A program made the translations under genes and the position numbers. Shown piece by piece: positions 19,873 through 28,585 of a stretch of DNA of 41,679 bases; position 1 is the stretch's first letter, and the number at the start of each line of letters is the position of its first letter. Below the pieces are notes generated by a model. The model had not been told where the DNA came from. It saw only the letters and a program-made list of their open reading frames with translations, and did not search any database. The stretch spans positions 1 to 41,679 of the forward strand of contig QCKJ01000012.1 of assembly GCA_003215435.1 (NCBI GenBank). The letters run 5' to 3'. This DNA comes from Prochlorococcus sp. AG-409-M05 (GTDB taxonomy: Bacteria > Cyanobacteriota > Cyanobacteriia > PCC-6307 > Cyanobiaceae).

Positions 19873-20169
19873 CTACCAACGATTACCGCCTCTACCTTGT
19901 CCACCTCTATCTCCTCCTCGACCTCCTTCTCTAGGAGTTGCCTTATTAACCCTTATGTTGCGGCCCATCCATTCAACTTCTTGAAGGTCATCAATAGCTT
20001 TTTGTTCAGACTCCTCATTAGTCATCTCTACAAAAGCAAAACCTCTCTTTCTCCCGGTCTCCCGATCTAAAGGGAGACTACAATGCTTGATTTCTCCATA
20101 TTGACTAAATAAGTCAACTAAATCCTCCTGTTCAGCCTGAAAGGATAGATTTCCGATGTAAATGGTCAT
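19873..20169 (-). CDS. Small RRM RNA-binding protein
   Basis: 98 residues. A single RRM with RNP2 IYIGNLSF and RNP1 KRGFAFVEM, then a short glycine/arginine tail (GGRGGDRGGQGRGGNRW). This is the classic cyanobacterial Rbp architecture, associated with cold response and with mRNA binding or localisation at the thylakoid membrane. Its ATG is 168 bases downstream of deaD, separated by a strong terminator, so it probably has its own promoter. Confidence 0.95.
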   Translation of the reverse strand: MTIYIGNLSFQAEQEDLVDLFSQYGEIKHCSLPLDRETGRKRGFAFVEMTNEESEQKAIDDLQEVEWMGRNIRVNKATPREGGRGGDRGGQGRGGNRW

Positions 20170-20321
20170 TTTCTTAAGGGACCTGAGATGTGCTCTTGGA
20201 ACCTGGGTCCAAAAAGAAAGTCCTTGTAATCCTCAACCAGTAAAGCATGAGGCTTGAGAGCGTGCCGTTTGGAAACAGTCCTCTAATTCTAAGTCACCAC
20301 TAAACAACATGTAAGCCTTGC

Positions 20322-20358
20322 AAAAAAGAAAAAACATTCATGTTGATCGATGAATGTT
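20322..20358 (-). terminator. Rho-independent terminator of deaD
   Basis: On the minus strand, AACATTCAT pairs with ATGAATGTT (9 bp, 8-base loop) and is followed at once by TTTTTTCTTTTTT. The stem overlaps the last codons and the stop of the DEAD-box gene. It is the clearest intrinsic terminator in the window. Confidence 0.8.
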
Positions 20359-22134
20359 CAACTCTCGATTCATAACTTTAAGCCTTTTCAAGTTTTCAAA
20401 AATATCCTTAGGCATTCCTTTCGGGAGGTCAACGAAACTATGAGATTCAAATATCTGGATTCTGCCAATCATTCTTCCCTGTAAACCAGCCTCATTAGCG
20501 ATAGCACCCACTAAGTTACCTGGCTTAACACGATCCCTGTGACCCACCTCCACCCGGAAGCGTTCCATATGCTCCTCAGGCTGACGGTTTGCCCTCGCTG
20601 ATCTGCGCCCTCCTTGCCCAAACCGGTCTTCACGGTAGTTGGTACGGCGAGACTGCTGAGACGACTGATCCAACCATCCTTCATCACCATGTACAAGAAA
20701 AGAATTAGGTCCAACCACCAAATTCAATGCAGCAAATGCTAATTCCTTCTCACTTACATTTTTTTCAGAAGAAATTGTCTCAATCATCTCCTGCATTAAT
20801 GCAATTTCTTTTTCGTCATCTCGTCCGACAGCCAAGGAAGTCACAAGGCGACCTCTTAGCCTATTTATCCGACTTTCGTTTATGAGAGAGTTACTTGGTA
20901 TCTGCATTAACTCAATCGCCTGACCAACCGTATTCTCTAATGAGCGAACAAAACGTCGTTCTCTAGGCGTAACAAATAGTATCGCTTCTCCATTACGACC
21001 TGCTCGGCCTGTTCGGCCAATACGATGCACGTAGGCCTCACTATCAAAAGGCATATCATAATTAATCACCAAGCCAATACGATCGACATCAAGCCCTCTA
21101 GCTGCAACATCAGTAGCAACAAGTATGTTCACACTGCCTTTTCGTAAGCGTTCAATTGTCCTCTCGCGTTGATTTTGAGGGACATCCCCATTTAAAACAG
21201 CTACATCATGACCACAAGTCTCTAAGGATTCAGCCACTGACAAAGTAATAGCTTTAGTTCTTGCAAAAACAATGACTCCCTCACCAGTCACTGTCTCCAA
21301 AACTCTGGTCAACGCCTTGAGTTTGAAGCTATTCTGAATAATTAGGAATCGCTGTCTTATGAGACGAGCGTCATCAGAACGTGACTTAATTGTTATCTCT
21401 GCTGGAGAATTAAGATATCTCTTCGAAAGACTTCGAATCTCCTTAGGCATAGTTGCAGAAAAAAGAATCAGTTGTCGTTCCTTTGGCAACTGATCAAGAA
21501 TCCACTCAACATCGTCTATGAACCCCATTCGAAGCATTTCATCTGCCTCATCGAGGACCAAACTTCTCAAGTCAGTCGTATCAAAGGTTCCCTGTCGAAT
21601 ATGGTCCATTACACGTCCAGGCGTGCCGACAACTACATCAACCCCTCTTTTAAACGCCGTTATTTGAGAACGAAAATCAGCTCCTCCATAAACAGCTTGG
21701 ATTTTTATACGGGTATGACCTGCTGCGTACTCTCGAAAAGAATCGGCAACTTGTAAAGCCAGCTCTCTGGTAGGAGCGAGTACTAAAACCTGTGGTCGCT
21801 TACTTGCCCCTTGAAGTCGCTCAATTAAAGGGAGTGCAAATGCAGCGGTTTTCCCCGTACCAGTCTGAGCCTGACCAACCAAATCACGCCCAAGCATCAG
21901 GTCGGGAAAGGCCGCCTTCTGGATCGGAGAAGGTTCCTTATACCCTATAGATGAGATAGTTGTGAGTAATGCATTGCTAAAACCAAATCCTTCAAAACCT
22001 TCATCTGAAGAAGAATTCTTTGGATCTATACTCGCGATATCACTGGCATCAAGTTCATCACTTTCCTGTTGAAGGCCATCCTCAACAGAGTCATCAGTAC
22101 ACAAGGAGTCCTCATGTCCGGGAATCTTGGACAT
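20338..22134 (-). CDS. deaD: DEAD-box ATP-dependent RNA helicase (DeaD/CsdA type)
   Basis: 598 residues. Helicase motifs in order: Q motif, motif I AQTGTGKTAAFALP, Ia PTRELALQV, Ib GTPGRVMDH, II DEADEMLRMGF, III SATMP, and motif VI HRIGRTGRAGRNG. A C-terminal DbpA-like RNA-binding domain follows (RFRVEVGHRDRVKPGNLVGA to the end). It unwinds structured RNA in ribosome biogenesis and mRNA turnover. The N-terminal ~45 residues are acidic and low-complexity. ATG start. Regulated expression is likely, given the 317-base upstream region, but not shown. Confidence 0.95.
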   Translation of the reverse strand: MSKIPGHEDSLCTDDSVEDGLQQESDELDASDIASIDPKNSSSDEGFEGFGFSNALLTTISSIGYKEPSPIQKAAFPDLMLGRDLVGQAQTGTGKTAAFALPLIERLQGASKRPQVLVLAPTRELALQVADSFREYAAGHTRIKIQAVYGGADFRSQITAFKRGVDVVVGTPGRVMDHIRQGTFDTTDLRSLVLDEADEMLRMGFIDDVEWILDQLPKERQLILFSATMPKEIRSLSKRYLNSPAEITIKSRSDDARLIRQRFLIIQNSFKLKALTRVLETVTGEGVIVFARTKAITLSVAESLETCGHDVAVLNGDVPQNQRERTIERLRKGSVNILVATDVAARGLDVDRIGLVINYDMPFDSEAYVHRIGRTGRAGRNGEAILFVTPRERRFVRSLENTVGQAIELMQIPSNSLINESRINRLRGRLVTSLAVGRDDEKEIALMQEMIETISSEKNVSEKELAFAALNLVVGPNSFLVHGDEGWLDQSSQQSRRTNYREDRFGQGGRRSARANRQPEEHMERFRVEVGHRDRVKPGNLVGAIANEAGLQGRMIGRIQIFESHSFVDLPKGMPKDIFENLKRLKVMNRELNIHRST

Positions 22135-22354
22135 CGATTAAAAATGCAGGGGCCTGATTAATCCTTCAAATCAGGCTGGCAACTCCCCATCGGCAAAAAA
22201 CCGCGCTTTGATGCCTTGCCCTCAGTTAAAAGGTTATCCATTCAATTTATCATTTGACATTACTCAATAGGAAATTTCCGATTTTTGAACCCAACAAAAT
22301 CCGCTAGCAAAACAATTGCTTTTTGATTTATTCATTAAAAAGCATCACGAATTA

Positions 22355-22375
22355 AAGTGTTTTAGGAAAACACTT
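22355..22375. terminator. Perfect hairpin downstream of recD
   Basis: AAGTGTTTT and AAAACACTT form a 9-bp stem with a 3-base loop. It lies about 75 bases beyond the recD stop, in the deaD-recD intergenic region, with no long T-run following on either strand. Confidence 0.45.
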
Positions 22376-22390
22376 AATAGATAGTGAAAA

Positions 22391-22440
22391 GACCTTTGAA
22401 CATCAATAGTAAATCCTATGAAGGATAGGTATTAAAGGTC
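22391..22440 (-). terminator. Branched hairpin just after recD
   Basis: Outer arms GACCTTT and AAAGGTC enclose an inner CCTAT/ATAGG stem. On the minus strand the outer stem is followed by TTTTCACTAT, so it may end the recCBD transcript. It begins 12 bases beyond the recD stop. Confidence 0.5.
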
Positions 22441-22451
22441 GATATGCTTAT

Positions 22452-24167
22452 TTAAATTGAAGAGGTGATTAGGTCAACTCTATTTCTTGCTCGAGTAAGA
22501 GCTGTATACATCATTCTTCCATCATTATTATCAGAACTTTCCCCCAGAGAAGAGTCTTTGGAAATAGCATAAGAATGATCAGGCCAAAGAATGACCACTT
22601 GATTCGCCTCAGATCCCTGTGCTTTATGTACCGTAAGAGCCATAGCTGGGTCTAAACGAAGAATCCGCACTGGATGAATTAACCGCAAAGAGGCATCCCC
22701 TTCAGAAGAAATGACTCTGAAGAGCAAGCGACGCCTAGCACCTTCTCCAAGGACCAAGCCTATATCTCCATTAGCTAAATCAATTTCTGGTTGATTCTCT
22801 CCACATATAACAGGTGTTCCTTGTGGCCAGCTATTTTCGCCTTCTTCAAAGGATTTACCTAATAGATGTTTATGCACATAATCAACCCCCCAAACACCTC
22901 GTCGTTTAGGACATAGAACCATTAATTGGTCTATCCGTTGAAAAAGTAATTCAAAAAGAACTTCATTTTCACTAGTAAGTACTGATGACAGATAAAAGTC
23001 TTCAGGGACTTTCTCTAATGTTCTCAAACAAAGGGTCTCTAGCTCCTGAAGATGTGGCCTCAAAAGAGTAAAGAGAACTTTTGGATTTTTATTTAACGGG
23101 TATTGATGAAGTACTACATTCTCAGTTCTAGGCTGTGAAAGTAATCTCTCCCAAAATGCCTGAAGGCCTTGGTCACGTAAAACATTACTTAAAGAGGCAA
23201 GGGAACCTCTATTTCGATAAAGCCGATGAAGGCAAATAGCACCCTGACCAAATTGTTTACGCACATCGTTTTCTTGAAGCTTATGCCAGATTGCACAGCT
23301 ACCCACAGGAGGTAATTGATTAGGGTCTCCCACAAGAACCAACTGACAGTCATCTGGGAGAGCCTCTAGTAACGCCCGTAGAAGGTCGGTGTCAACCATC
23401 GACATTTCATCAACTACCAACAAATCAACATTCAAAGGGTTTTGCTTATTACGTCCAAACCCCCCTGGTCCAGCAAGAAGCAATTTGTGAAGAGTTACAC
23501 ATGAAAGCCTTTTTATCTCTACTCCCTGAAAGGTTTCTAAAGATCCTGAGTTCCCTGCTTGTAATGCATCCTGCATCCGTCTTGCAGCTTTCCCTGTTGG
23601 GGCTGCAAGAGAGATTTTTAGATCAGGGTCAAAAGAAATTGCCCTTTCCAACATTTTGGCAATTGTTGTTGTTTTTCCTGTTCCTGGCCCCCCACTTAAT
23701 AAAAGAACTGACTCTTTGGTAATGGCATCTATAGCAGCTTTCTGCTCCTCATTAACATCCCCTACCCTGGGAATGGAGTCATCTCTAACTCTTCCCAAAG
23801 AAAGCTTAGGTTTGGTTCTGGAACGTAATAAAAGAGAGCTTACAATTTCACTAGTTTCTATATGCCAACGACGCCAACTTATCTGATCTCCTTCAAGAAC
23901 AATCGGAGCCTGTTCACCATCTAGCCATCCGCTTTCCAAAAGAGCCTTGGAATGTAATTCAGGCCATCCATCCTCTTTGAGCCCAACGGGAGGAGGGGTC
24001 TTGTTCATAGAAAGAGAGAACTCTCCTCTAGCCATTTCTTCTACAAGAGCATTGACTATATCTTCAAGGTAAGGAGAGTTATCATTAGGAGGTATGCGCT
24101 TTAAAAGCATCTGATGTAGTGCTTTAGTTAAACCTGAAGGCCAGCCCGTTATATCTTTTCGGTTCAT
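22452..24167 (-). CDS. recD: Exodeoxyribonuclease V alpha subunit RecD
   Basis: 571 residues, similar to E. coli RecD (608). SF1 helicase motifs: Walker A LLSGGPGTGKTTTIAKM, motif Ia SLAAPTGKAARRM, II LLVVDEMSMVD, III LVLVGDPNQLPPVGSCA, and V-VI MALTVHKAQGSEANQV with YTALTRAR near the C-terminus. It is the 5'-3' motor of RecBCD, which processes double-strand ends for RecA. The ATG overlaps the recB stop (ATGA). It lies last in the cluster. Confidence 0.95.
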   Translation of the reverse strand: MNRKDITGWPSGLTKALHQMLLKRIPPNDNSPYLEDIVNALVEEMARGEFSLSMNKTPPPVGLKEDGWPELHSKALLESGWLDGEQAPIVLEGDQISWRRWHIETSEIVSSLLLRSRTKPKLSLGRVRDDSIPRVGDVNEEQKAAIDAITKESVLLLSGGPGTGKTTTIAKMLERAISFDPDLKISLAAPTGKAARRMQDALQAGNSGSLETFQGVEIKRLSCVTLHKLLLAGPGGFGRNKQNPLNVDLLVVDEMSMVDTDLLRALLEALPDDCQLVLVGDPNQLPPVGSCAIWHKLQENDVRKQFGQGAICLHRLYRNRGSLASLSNVLRDQGLQAFWERLLSQPRTENVVLHQYPLNKNPKVLFTLLRPHLQELETLCLRTLEKVPEDFYLSSVLTSENEVLFELLFQRIDQLMVLCPKRRGVWGVDYVHKHLLGKSFEEGENSWPQGTPVICGENQPEIDLANGDIGLVLGEGARRRLLFRVISSEGDASLRLIHPVRILRLDPAMALTVHKAQGSEANQVVILWPDHSYAISKDSSLGESSDNNDGRMMYTALTRARNRVDLITSSI

Positions 24168-27100
24168 CGACCACCCTTCCTCATTAAACGATTTAGTTCC
24201 ATTACCCGGTCAAAAGGGGTCGGTTCTACAAACAATCCTGGAATCTTTTTTTCTCTGGGTATTTCCCCAAAGCATTCTCCTCCAGGAACACCTCTCAAAA
24301 ATACATAGATATATCCTCCTAGATGCCTACTAGGGTTGTAATCAGGAAGTCTCCATTGAAGGAACCTATGCAATGCAACTAAATACAGATGAGCCTGCAG
24401 CGGATAATGGTGAAGGAGCATTTGCTTTTCGAGAGCTGCTTCGTGATACATAGCAGGGCAAGAAGAGTCTGGGTTCCCTTCACTATCTCGAGAACCAATC
24501 CAATTACTTTTCCAATCAAGAACCCACCAACGTGAATGAAAAGGGTCATCATCATCTGAAAAAACCAGGTCAATTGAGCCAGTAAAAAAGCCCCTACTAA
24601 CAAAATTTAATTCTAAAAGTTTTTCGGAATAGGAGCCTGAGAATCTAGCCCATGAATCTTTTTTAAAAACCAAAGAAAGGTCCTCAGATCGCAAAGAACC
24701 ACCCTCTAAGGCAAGAGGCAAATCAAATTTCAATTCATGAATACGACGTTTATCATGCAAATGATTCAACTTCAAATCACCTAAAGGGCCGCCCAAAGGG
24801 GTGGACAAAACCCTCTGGAGTCCCCCTTGAACCGACGACAAAAAAGTGCCGTCAAGGCCTGCTCGTTGAAGCTCTGTCTTAATAACAAATTCAGAGTGAA
24901 TATCATCAAGTGCTTTGCAGAAGTCAATTTGTTCAAGAATCCGATGCAAGCAATCACCAGCTATAGGACCGCGTGGAAAATCATCAAGAGGGCCCCTAGT
25001 CGTCAAGGCTTTCTGGAGTTTTAAATTCCAACCTTCCAAGAGAGAATCTTTCTCATAAAGGGTATCAATAGTTTTATCTCTTTGATCTGTATCGCGGTCC
25101 TCTTGAGTCTCTAACGGGTCATCAAGAATTGACATCAAATTATTCTGTGGTCCTGAGATCCAGGATGAATAACTATATCGACCCCAATTAGAATCAAGCT
25201 TCCTATTTGGTGAAGCCCCCAAGCCTATTTCACCTTTAGGAGGGATAGGAAGCCACCGAAGATTGGACAAACTCGTATCAGCTGAAGCAATGTCTATTGG
25301 GACATCGTTATCAACCAACCATTTCTTCATACGCTCCGTTGATAATTCGTTTGAACTGGAATGAACAGCTTCAGGGCCAAAAAGCAAGCACTTAAGAGGG
25401 TTATCCTCTTGCTGTTTACTCCTAGCCCAAAACAAGACCAAGAAGGAGCAGGCACGAGTCATAGCGACATAAGCCAGTCTTTCAGCTTCCTGAGAGGAAG
25501 CTTGCTCTGCCGCATAAGCCACCTCCCTCCCTTCACCCCAACTCTTATTTAAAGCAATACACCAACTTGAACTATCAGTTCCACGCCATAGAGGTCCATT
25601 AGAAATTGGCGGGGACTGCCATAGGTAAGGGCATATTATTACCTTATATTCAAGCCCTTTACTTCGATGAACTGTCAAGACATTTATAGCGCTATCAGCT
25701 ACATCGCTATAAGGGTGACGATCTTTCGGAATAGGATCTGTAGGTTGTAGTCGATTACGTCTCAACCACTCAGCCGCTCTTCCAACACTAAGACCTTCAT
25801 TATGAATTGCCTCTTGAACAAGTTGGCCACATTGATGCAAATCACCGAGGAATCGACCGCGACCAGAAAGATCGGCCATAGTGCGTCCTTCAATAAGTTC
25901 GGCCACACAGCCCATAAGACCAAGCTTTGTAAAATTCTTTTTCCAGTGAATGAACCTAAGAGCGAGTCTATCCAGATCACCATTGACTTCTGACTGTTCA
26001 AGTCGAGATAAATCCCATTGCACTAGAGCCGAACATGCCAATAGTCTCAAACTTCTAGAATTCGCTGGGCATGCGATGCAATCTAAAAATCGTTGTAAAG
26101 CCAGAGCAGCCTCACTGATCAATACATCCCCTCTACTTACTAACTGACTCGGCAAACCAACACGCTCTAAACCAGTTCGAATACTAGAAGCTTGATCATG
26201 GCGACTAACCAAAATACAAATATCATCTAAAGATATTTGCTTTGAGTAAGTCTTTAGCAAACTCAATACACTATTTGCGACTGCAATAGGAATTAACTCT
26301 TCTATTTTTGTTTTAGACAACAAGGAATCAGGCTGACTGAATTGGCAATTCCCAGCCTGTTCAATAAACAACAACTTAAGAGGATGTTGTCCCGTAAGAA
26401 CATTGAGTGCCTTCCTCTCACTACAAGAATTTAAAGAGGGTACAGAAAGGCCTGTTCGAGTTAGACCTTTACTCATGAATTGATTCAAACCATGCATTAG
26501 ATCTGGAGATGTTCGGAAGTTATCTACTAAGACATCAATGCGCTTAACTTCACGTCGGACATGCAAGTATGTGTTCAGATCACCCCCTCTAAACCGATAT
26601 ATCGCTTGCTTTGGGTCTCCAACCATTAAAAGAAAATGGTTGGAGCCATTAGCAAATGCTCTTTTGAGTAGCCTCCACTGAACAGGGTCAGTATCTTGGA
26701 ATTCATCAACTAATACTGCGCGATACCTTTTCCTTACACCACTCAACCAAGGCAGATTCTCATCAGCTCCATCAATAGTCTGGTGTTGAGGATCTAAAGA
26801 AGACAGTAGCCCCCCGTAACTAATTACACCTAATTGCCTACGTCTAGCAGACAACTCTCTAATTCCCCAACGCAAGGCGTGGCTCCATACTCTTTCTGTA
26901 GGAGAATCACATAGTTCAGCAATTGATTTTTGCAGCTCTGGCTTAAGCAAATCCAAGCTCTCATCACCACACTTAAAGGCAACGCTGCAAAATATTGCAG
27001 GATGAAAGTATTTCATTAATAGTTTCTGATCACGTACAGATATGTAGGGAGGGGAAGTATTGCTTTCAGTCTTCCGTTCAATCGACTCAACCCACCGATT

Positions 27101-27943
27101 AACTTCCTCAACACGATCTTTAAGGGGTTTAGGTGTGAATGGTTTTGTATTGAGACTGCCTAGAGATCTCCAGAAGTCAGCTCTAGCCCTTAATTCATCC
27201 TCTAATTCAATACCATCTCTCCTCCAAAAATGTAGAAAGTTCGCCCAACACTGATCAAAAAGAGGTCCAAATTGGCCTACTAGAGAAGCATTACTATCAA
27301 AGCAATCACTCTCTTCAACCAATGTCATGCTTGGATCGCCATCAACTGTTAGAAGTGCATTCACTAGGTTGTCGATATTTAAACCAGCGGCCTGAAGGCC
27401 ACGCAGATGTCCTACTCCAAGAGATAAGATCTCATTCTCCCAATAGTCGTGGACGACCTCGTAAATAAGTTGTTTGCTTTCTACCTCCAATACTGGGTCA
27501 AGACTTTGACCACTTTCCAAAGCTTCACGACGCAAAGTGCGTCTACAAAACCCATGAATGGTAGTTATATCTGCACGCTCAATCCCTTCAAGAGCTTCAA
27601 GAAGCAAACTAGCCCAACGACGACGGAGAGGAGTATCTGCCTTCTTCTCAAGCCAATGCTTAAGAATATTGTCAGGAGGTTCATTTGCGTACCCATGCTC
27701 TATCGCTTCAAGCCCGTGTAAGGCTGCCTCTAATCTTTTAGAAATCCTTGAACGTAACTCTGAAGCAGCCGCGTCAGTAAAAGTAACAACCAATATTTCT
27801 TCTATAGAGCAGTCTCCTTCTGTAATAAGACGCAGCACTAAATGCGCCAATGCAAATGTCTTTCCTGTGCCAGCACTTGCCTCTAATAAACGAACACCTG
27901 AAGTAAGTGGATATTCATTTGGCTGAAAAAAAGGTTCAGGCAC
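24164..27943 (-). CDS. recB: Exodeoxyribonuclease V beta subunit RecB
   Basis: 1259 residues (E. coli RecB 1180). N-terminal UvrD-type helicase: Walker A LLEASAGTGKTFALAHLVLRL, motif II AVLVDEFQDTDPVQW, MVGDPKQAIYRFRGGD, and VTRACSFLVLFW-like motif VI. The C-terminal nuclease domain has the catalytic WWVLDWKSNW. It supplies the 3'-5' motor and the sole nuclease of RecBCD. The start is GTG, overlapping the stop of the upstream methyltransferase gene by 8 bases. Confidence 0.96.
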   Translation of the reverse strand: MPEPFFQPNEYPLTSGVRLLEASAGTGKTFALAHLVLRLITEGDCSIEEILVVTFTDAAASELRSRISKRLEAALHGLEAIEHGYANEPPDNILKHWLEKKADTPLRRRWASLLLEALEGIERADITTIHGFCRRTLRREALESGQSLDPVLEVESKQLIYEVVHDYWENEILSLGVGHLRGLQAAGLNIDNLVNALLTVDGDPSMTLVEESDCFDSNASLVGQFGPLFDQCWANFLHFWRRDGIELEDELRARADFWRSLGSLNTKPFTPKPLKDRVEEVNRWVESIERKTESNTSPPYISVRDQKLLMKYFHPAIFCSVAFKCGDESLDLLKPELQKSIAELCDSPTERVWSHALRWGIRELSARRRQLGVISYGGLLSSLDPQHQTIDGADENLPWLSGVRKRYRAVLVDEFQDTDPVQWRLLKRAFANGSNHFLLMVGDPKQAIYRFRGGDLNTYLHVRREVKRIDVLVDNFRTSPDLMHGLNQFMSKGLTRTGLSVPSLNSCSERKALNVLTGQHPLKLLFIEQAGNCQFSQPDSLLSKTKIEELIPIAVANSVLSLLKTYSKQISLDDICILVSRHDQASSIRTGLERVGLPSQLVSRGDVLISEAALALQRFLDCIACPANSRSLRLLACSALVQWDLSRLEQSEVNGDLDRLALRFIHWKKNFTKLGLMGCVAELIEGRTMADLSGRGRFLGDLHQCGQLVQEAIHNEGLSVGRAAEWLRRNRLQPTDPIPKDRHPYSDVADSAINVLTVHRSKGLEYKVIICPYLWQSPPISNGPLWRGTDSSSWCIALNKSWGEGREVAYAAEQASSQEAERLAYVAMTRACSFLVLFWARSKQQEDNPLKCLLFGPEAVHSSSNELSTERMKKWLVDNDVPIDIASADTSLSNLRWLPIPPKGEIGLGASPNRKLDSNWGRYSYSSWISGPQNNLMSILDDPLETQEDRDTDQRDKTIDTLYEKDSLLEGWNLKLQKALTTRGPLDDFPRGPIAGDCLHRILEQIDFCKALDDIHSEFVIKTELQRAGLDGTFLSSVQGGLQRVLSTPLGGPLGDLKLNHLHDKRRIHELKFDLPLALEGGSLRSEDLSLVFKKDSWARFSGSYSEKLLELNFVSRGFFTGSIDLVFSDDDDPFHSRWWVLDWKSNWIGSRDSEGNPDSSCPAMYHEAALEKQMLLHHYPLQAHLYLVALHRFLQWRLPDYNPSRHLGGYIYVFLRGVPGGECFGEIPREKKIPGLFVEPTPFDRVMELNRLMRKGGR

Positions 27944-28481
27944 GCCAATCTAAGAATGGTAATCCGGCGAAAATAGCTGGTGTAATAGATATATAAACTC
28001 TATATTCATGATGAGCATTCAGAAGTTTTTTCTCCTCTCGACGGGCCTTTCCAATCAAGAGTGCCGCCAAAGTAATAAATAGAACCAAGTGAATCAGACT
28101 TACTAAATAGACAGCTACTCCTGTTGAAGCAATCAACAGACCTTGATATAGCGGATGTCTGCAGTTTTTATACGGTCCGCTAATCACCAGCTCAGCCCCT
28201 GGCTTGGGGTCAGGTAAAGGCGAGAGGTTATGGCCAAGACAAAAGAAAGCTCTTGTAGAAAGCCAACCACCCAAGAGAAATAGACATGTCCCAAAGAACA
28301 TAAATAGCCAACTGCTTTGATTTTTCTCCATTTCAGGCAAAGCAGGCAGAAAGTGAAGTGCAATTATGAATAACTGACCAAAAAGCCACCACTCCCCCCG
28401 GCGGTTATCAATCAAACCACCCCAACTAAATCCCCAATCAGAGATAATTCCATTAAAGAAGTTTGAAGGAGGTTTCGACAT
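27936..28481 (-). CDS. Membrane-bound isoprenylcysteine/phospholipid methyltransferase-like protein
   Basis: 181 residues with four or five hydrophobic segments. The signature GPYKNCRHPLYQG is the SAM-binding motif of ICMT/PEMT-type methyltransferases, and HNLSPLPDPKPGAELV precedes it. The C-terminal EEKKLLNAHHEYRVYI also fits (the E and YxxY region). The substrate is unknown; the family methylates prenyl-cysteines or lipids. It sits between recC and recB, overlaps recB by 8 bases, and lies about 100 bases after recC, so it is inside the recombination cluster without an obvious link. ATG start. Confidence 0.8.
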   Translation of the reverse strand: MSKPPSNFFNGIISDWGFSWGGLIDNRRGEWWLFGQLFIIALHFLPALPEMEKNQSSWLFMFFGTCLFLLGGWLSTRAFFCLGHNLSPLPDPKPGAELVISGPYKNCRHPLYQGLLIASTGVAVYLVSLIHLVLFITLAALLIGKARREEKKLLNAHHEYRVYISITPAIFAGLPFLDWRA

Positions 28482-28520
28482 TACAGTGGTTTTGCAACTA
28501 TAAAAGAGCCATATGCGACC

Positions 28521-28554
28521 TTATGTGCTTGCTCCTAAATGAGCAAGCACATAA
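28521..28554. repeat. Strong 14-bp hairpin between recC and the methyltransferase gene
   Basis: Arms TTATGTGCTTGCTC and GAGCAAGCACATAA are perfectly complementary around a 6-base loop (CTAAAT). No T-run follows on either strand, so it is not a textbook terminator. It may be a processing or attenuation site within the recC to recD transcript. Confidence 0.85.
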
Positions 28555-28585
28555 AGAGTTAATGTTTAATCCTGCCACTTAAAAA

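Larger units (their letters stand above)
22135..22451. other. Intergenic region between recD and deaD
   Basis: 317 bases without a credible ORF. The right half holds two hairpins (listed separately) beyond the recD stop. The left part must contain the deaD promoter and leader, but I see no confident -35/-10 pair or cold-box motif. Confidence 0.6.

Noticed and set aside
27558-27926. 122-aa open frame opposite the recB start
   Set aside because: It is a shadow of the RecB helicase coding strand; Ser/Arg-rich with no domain.
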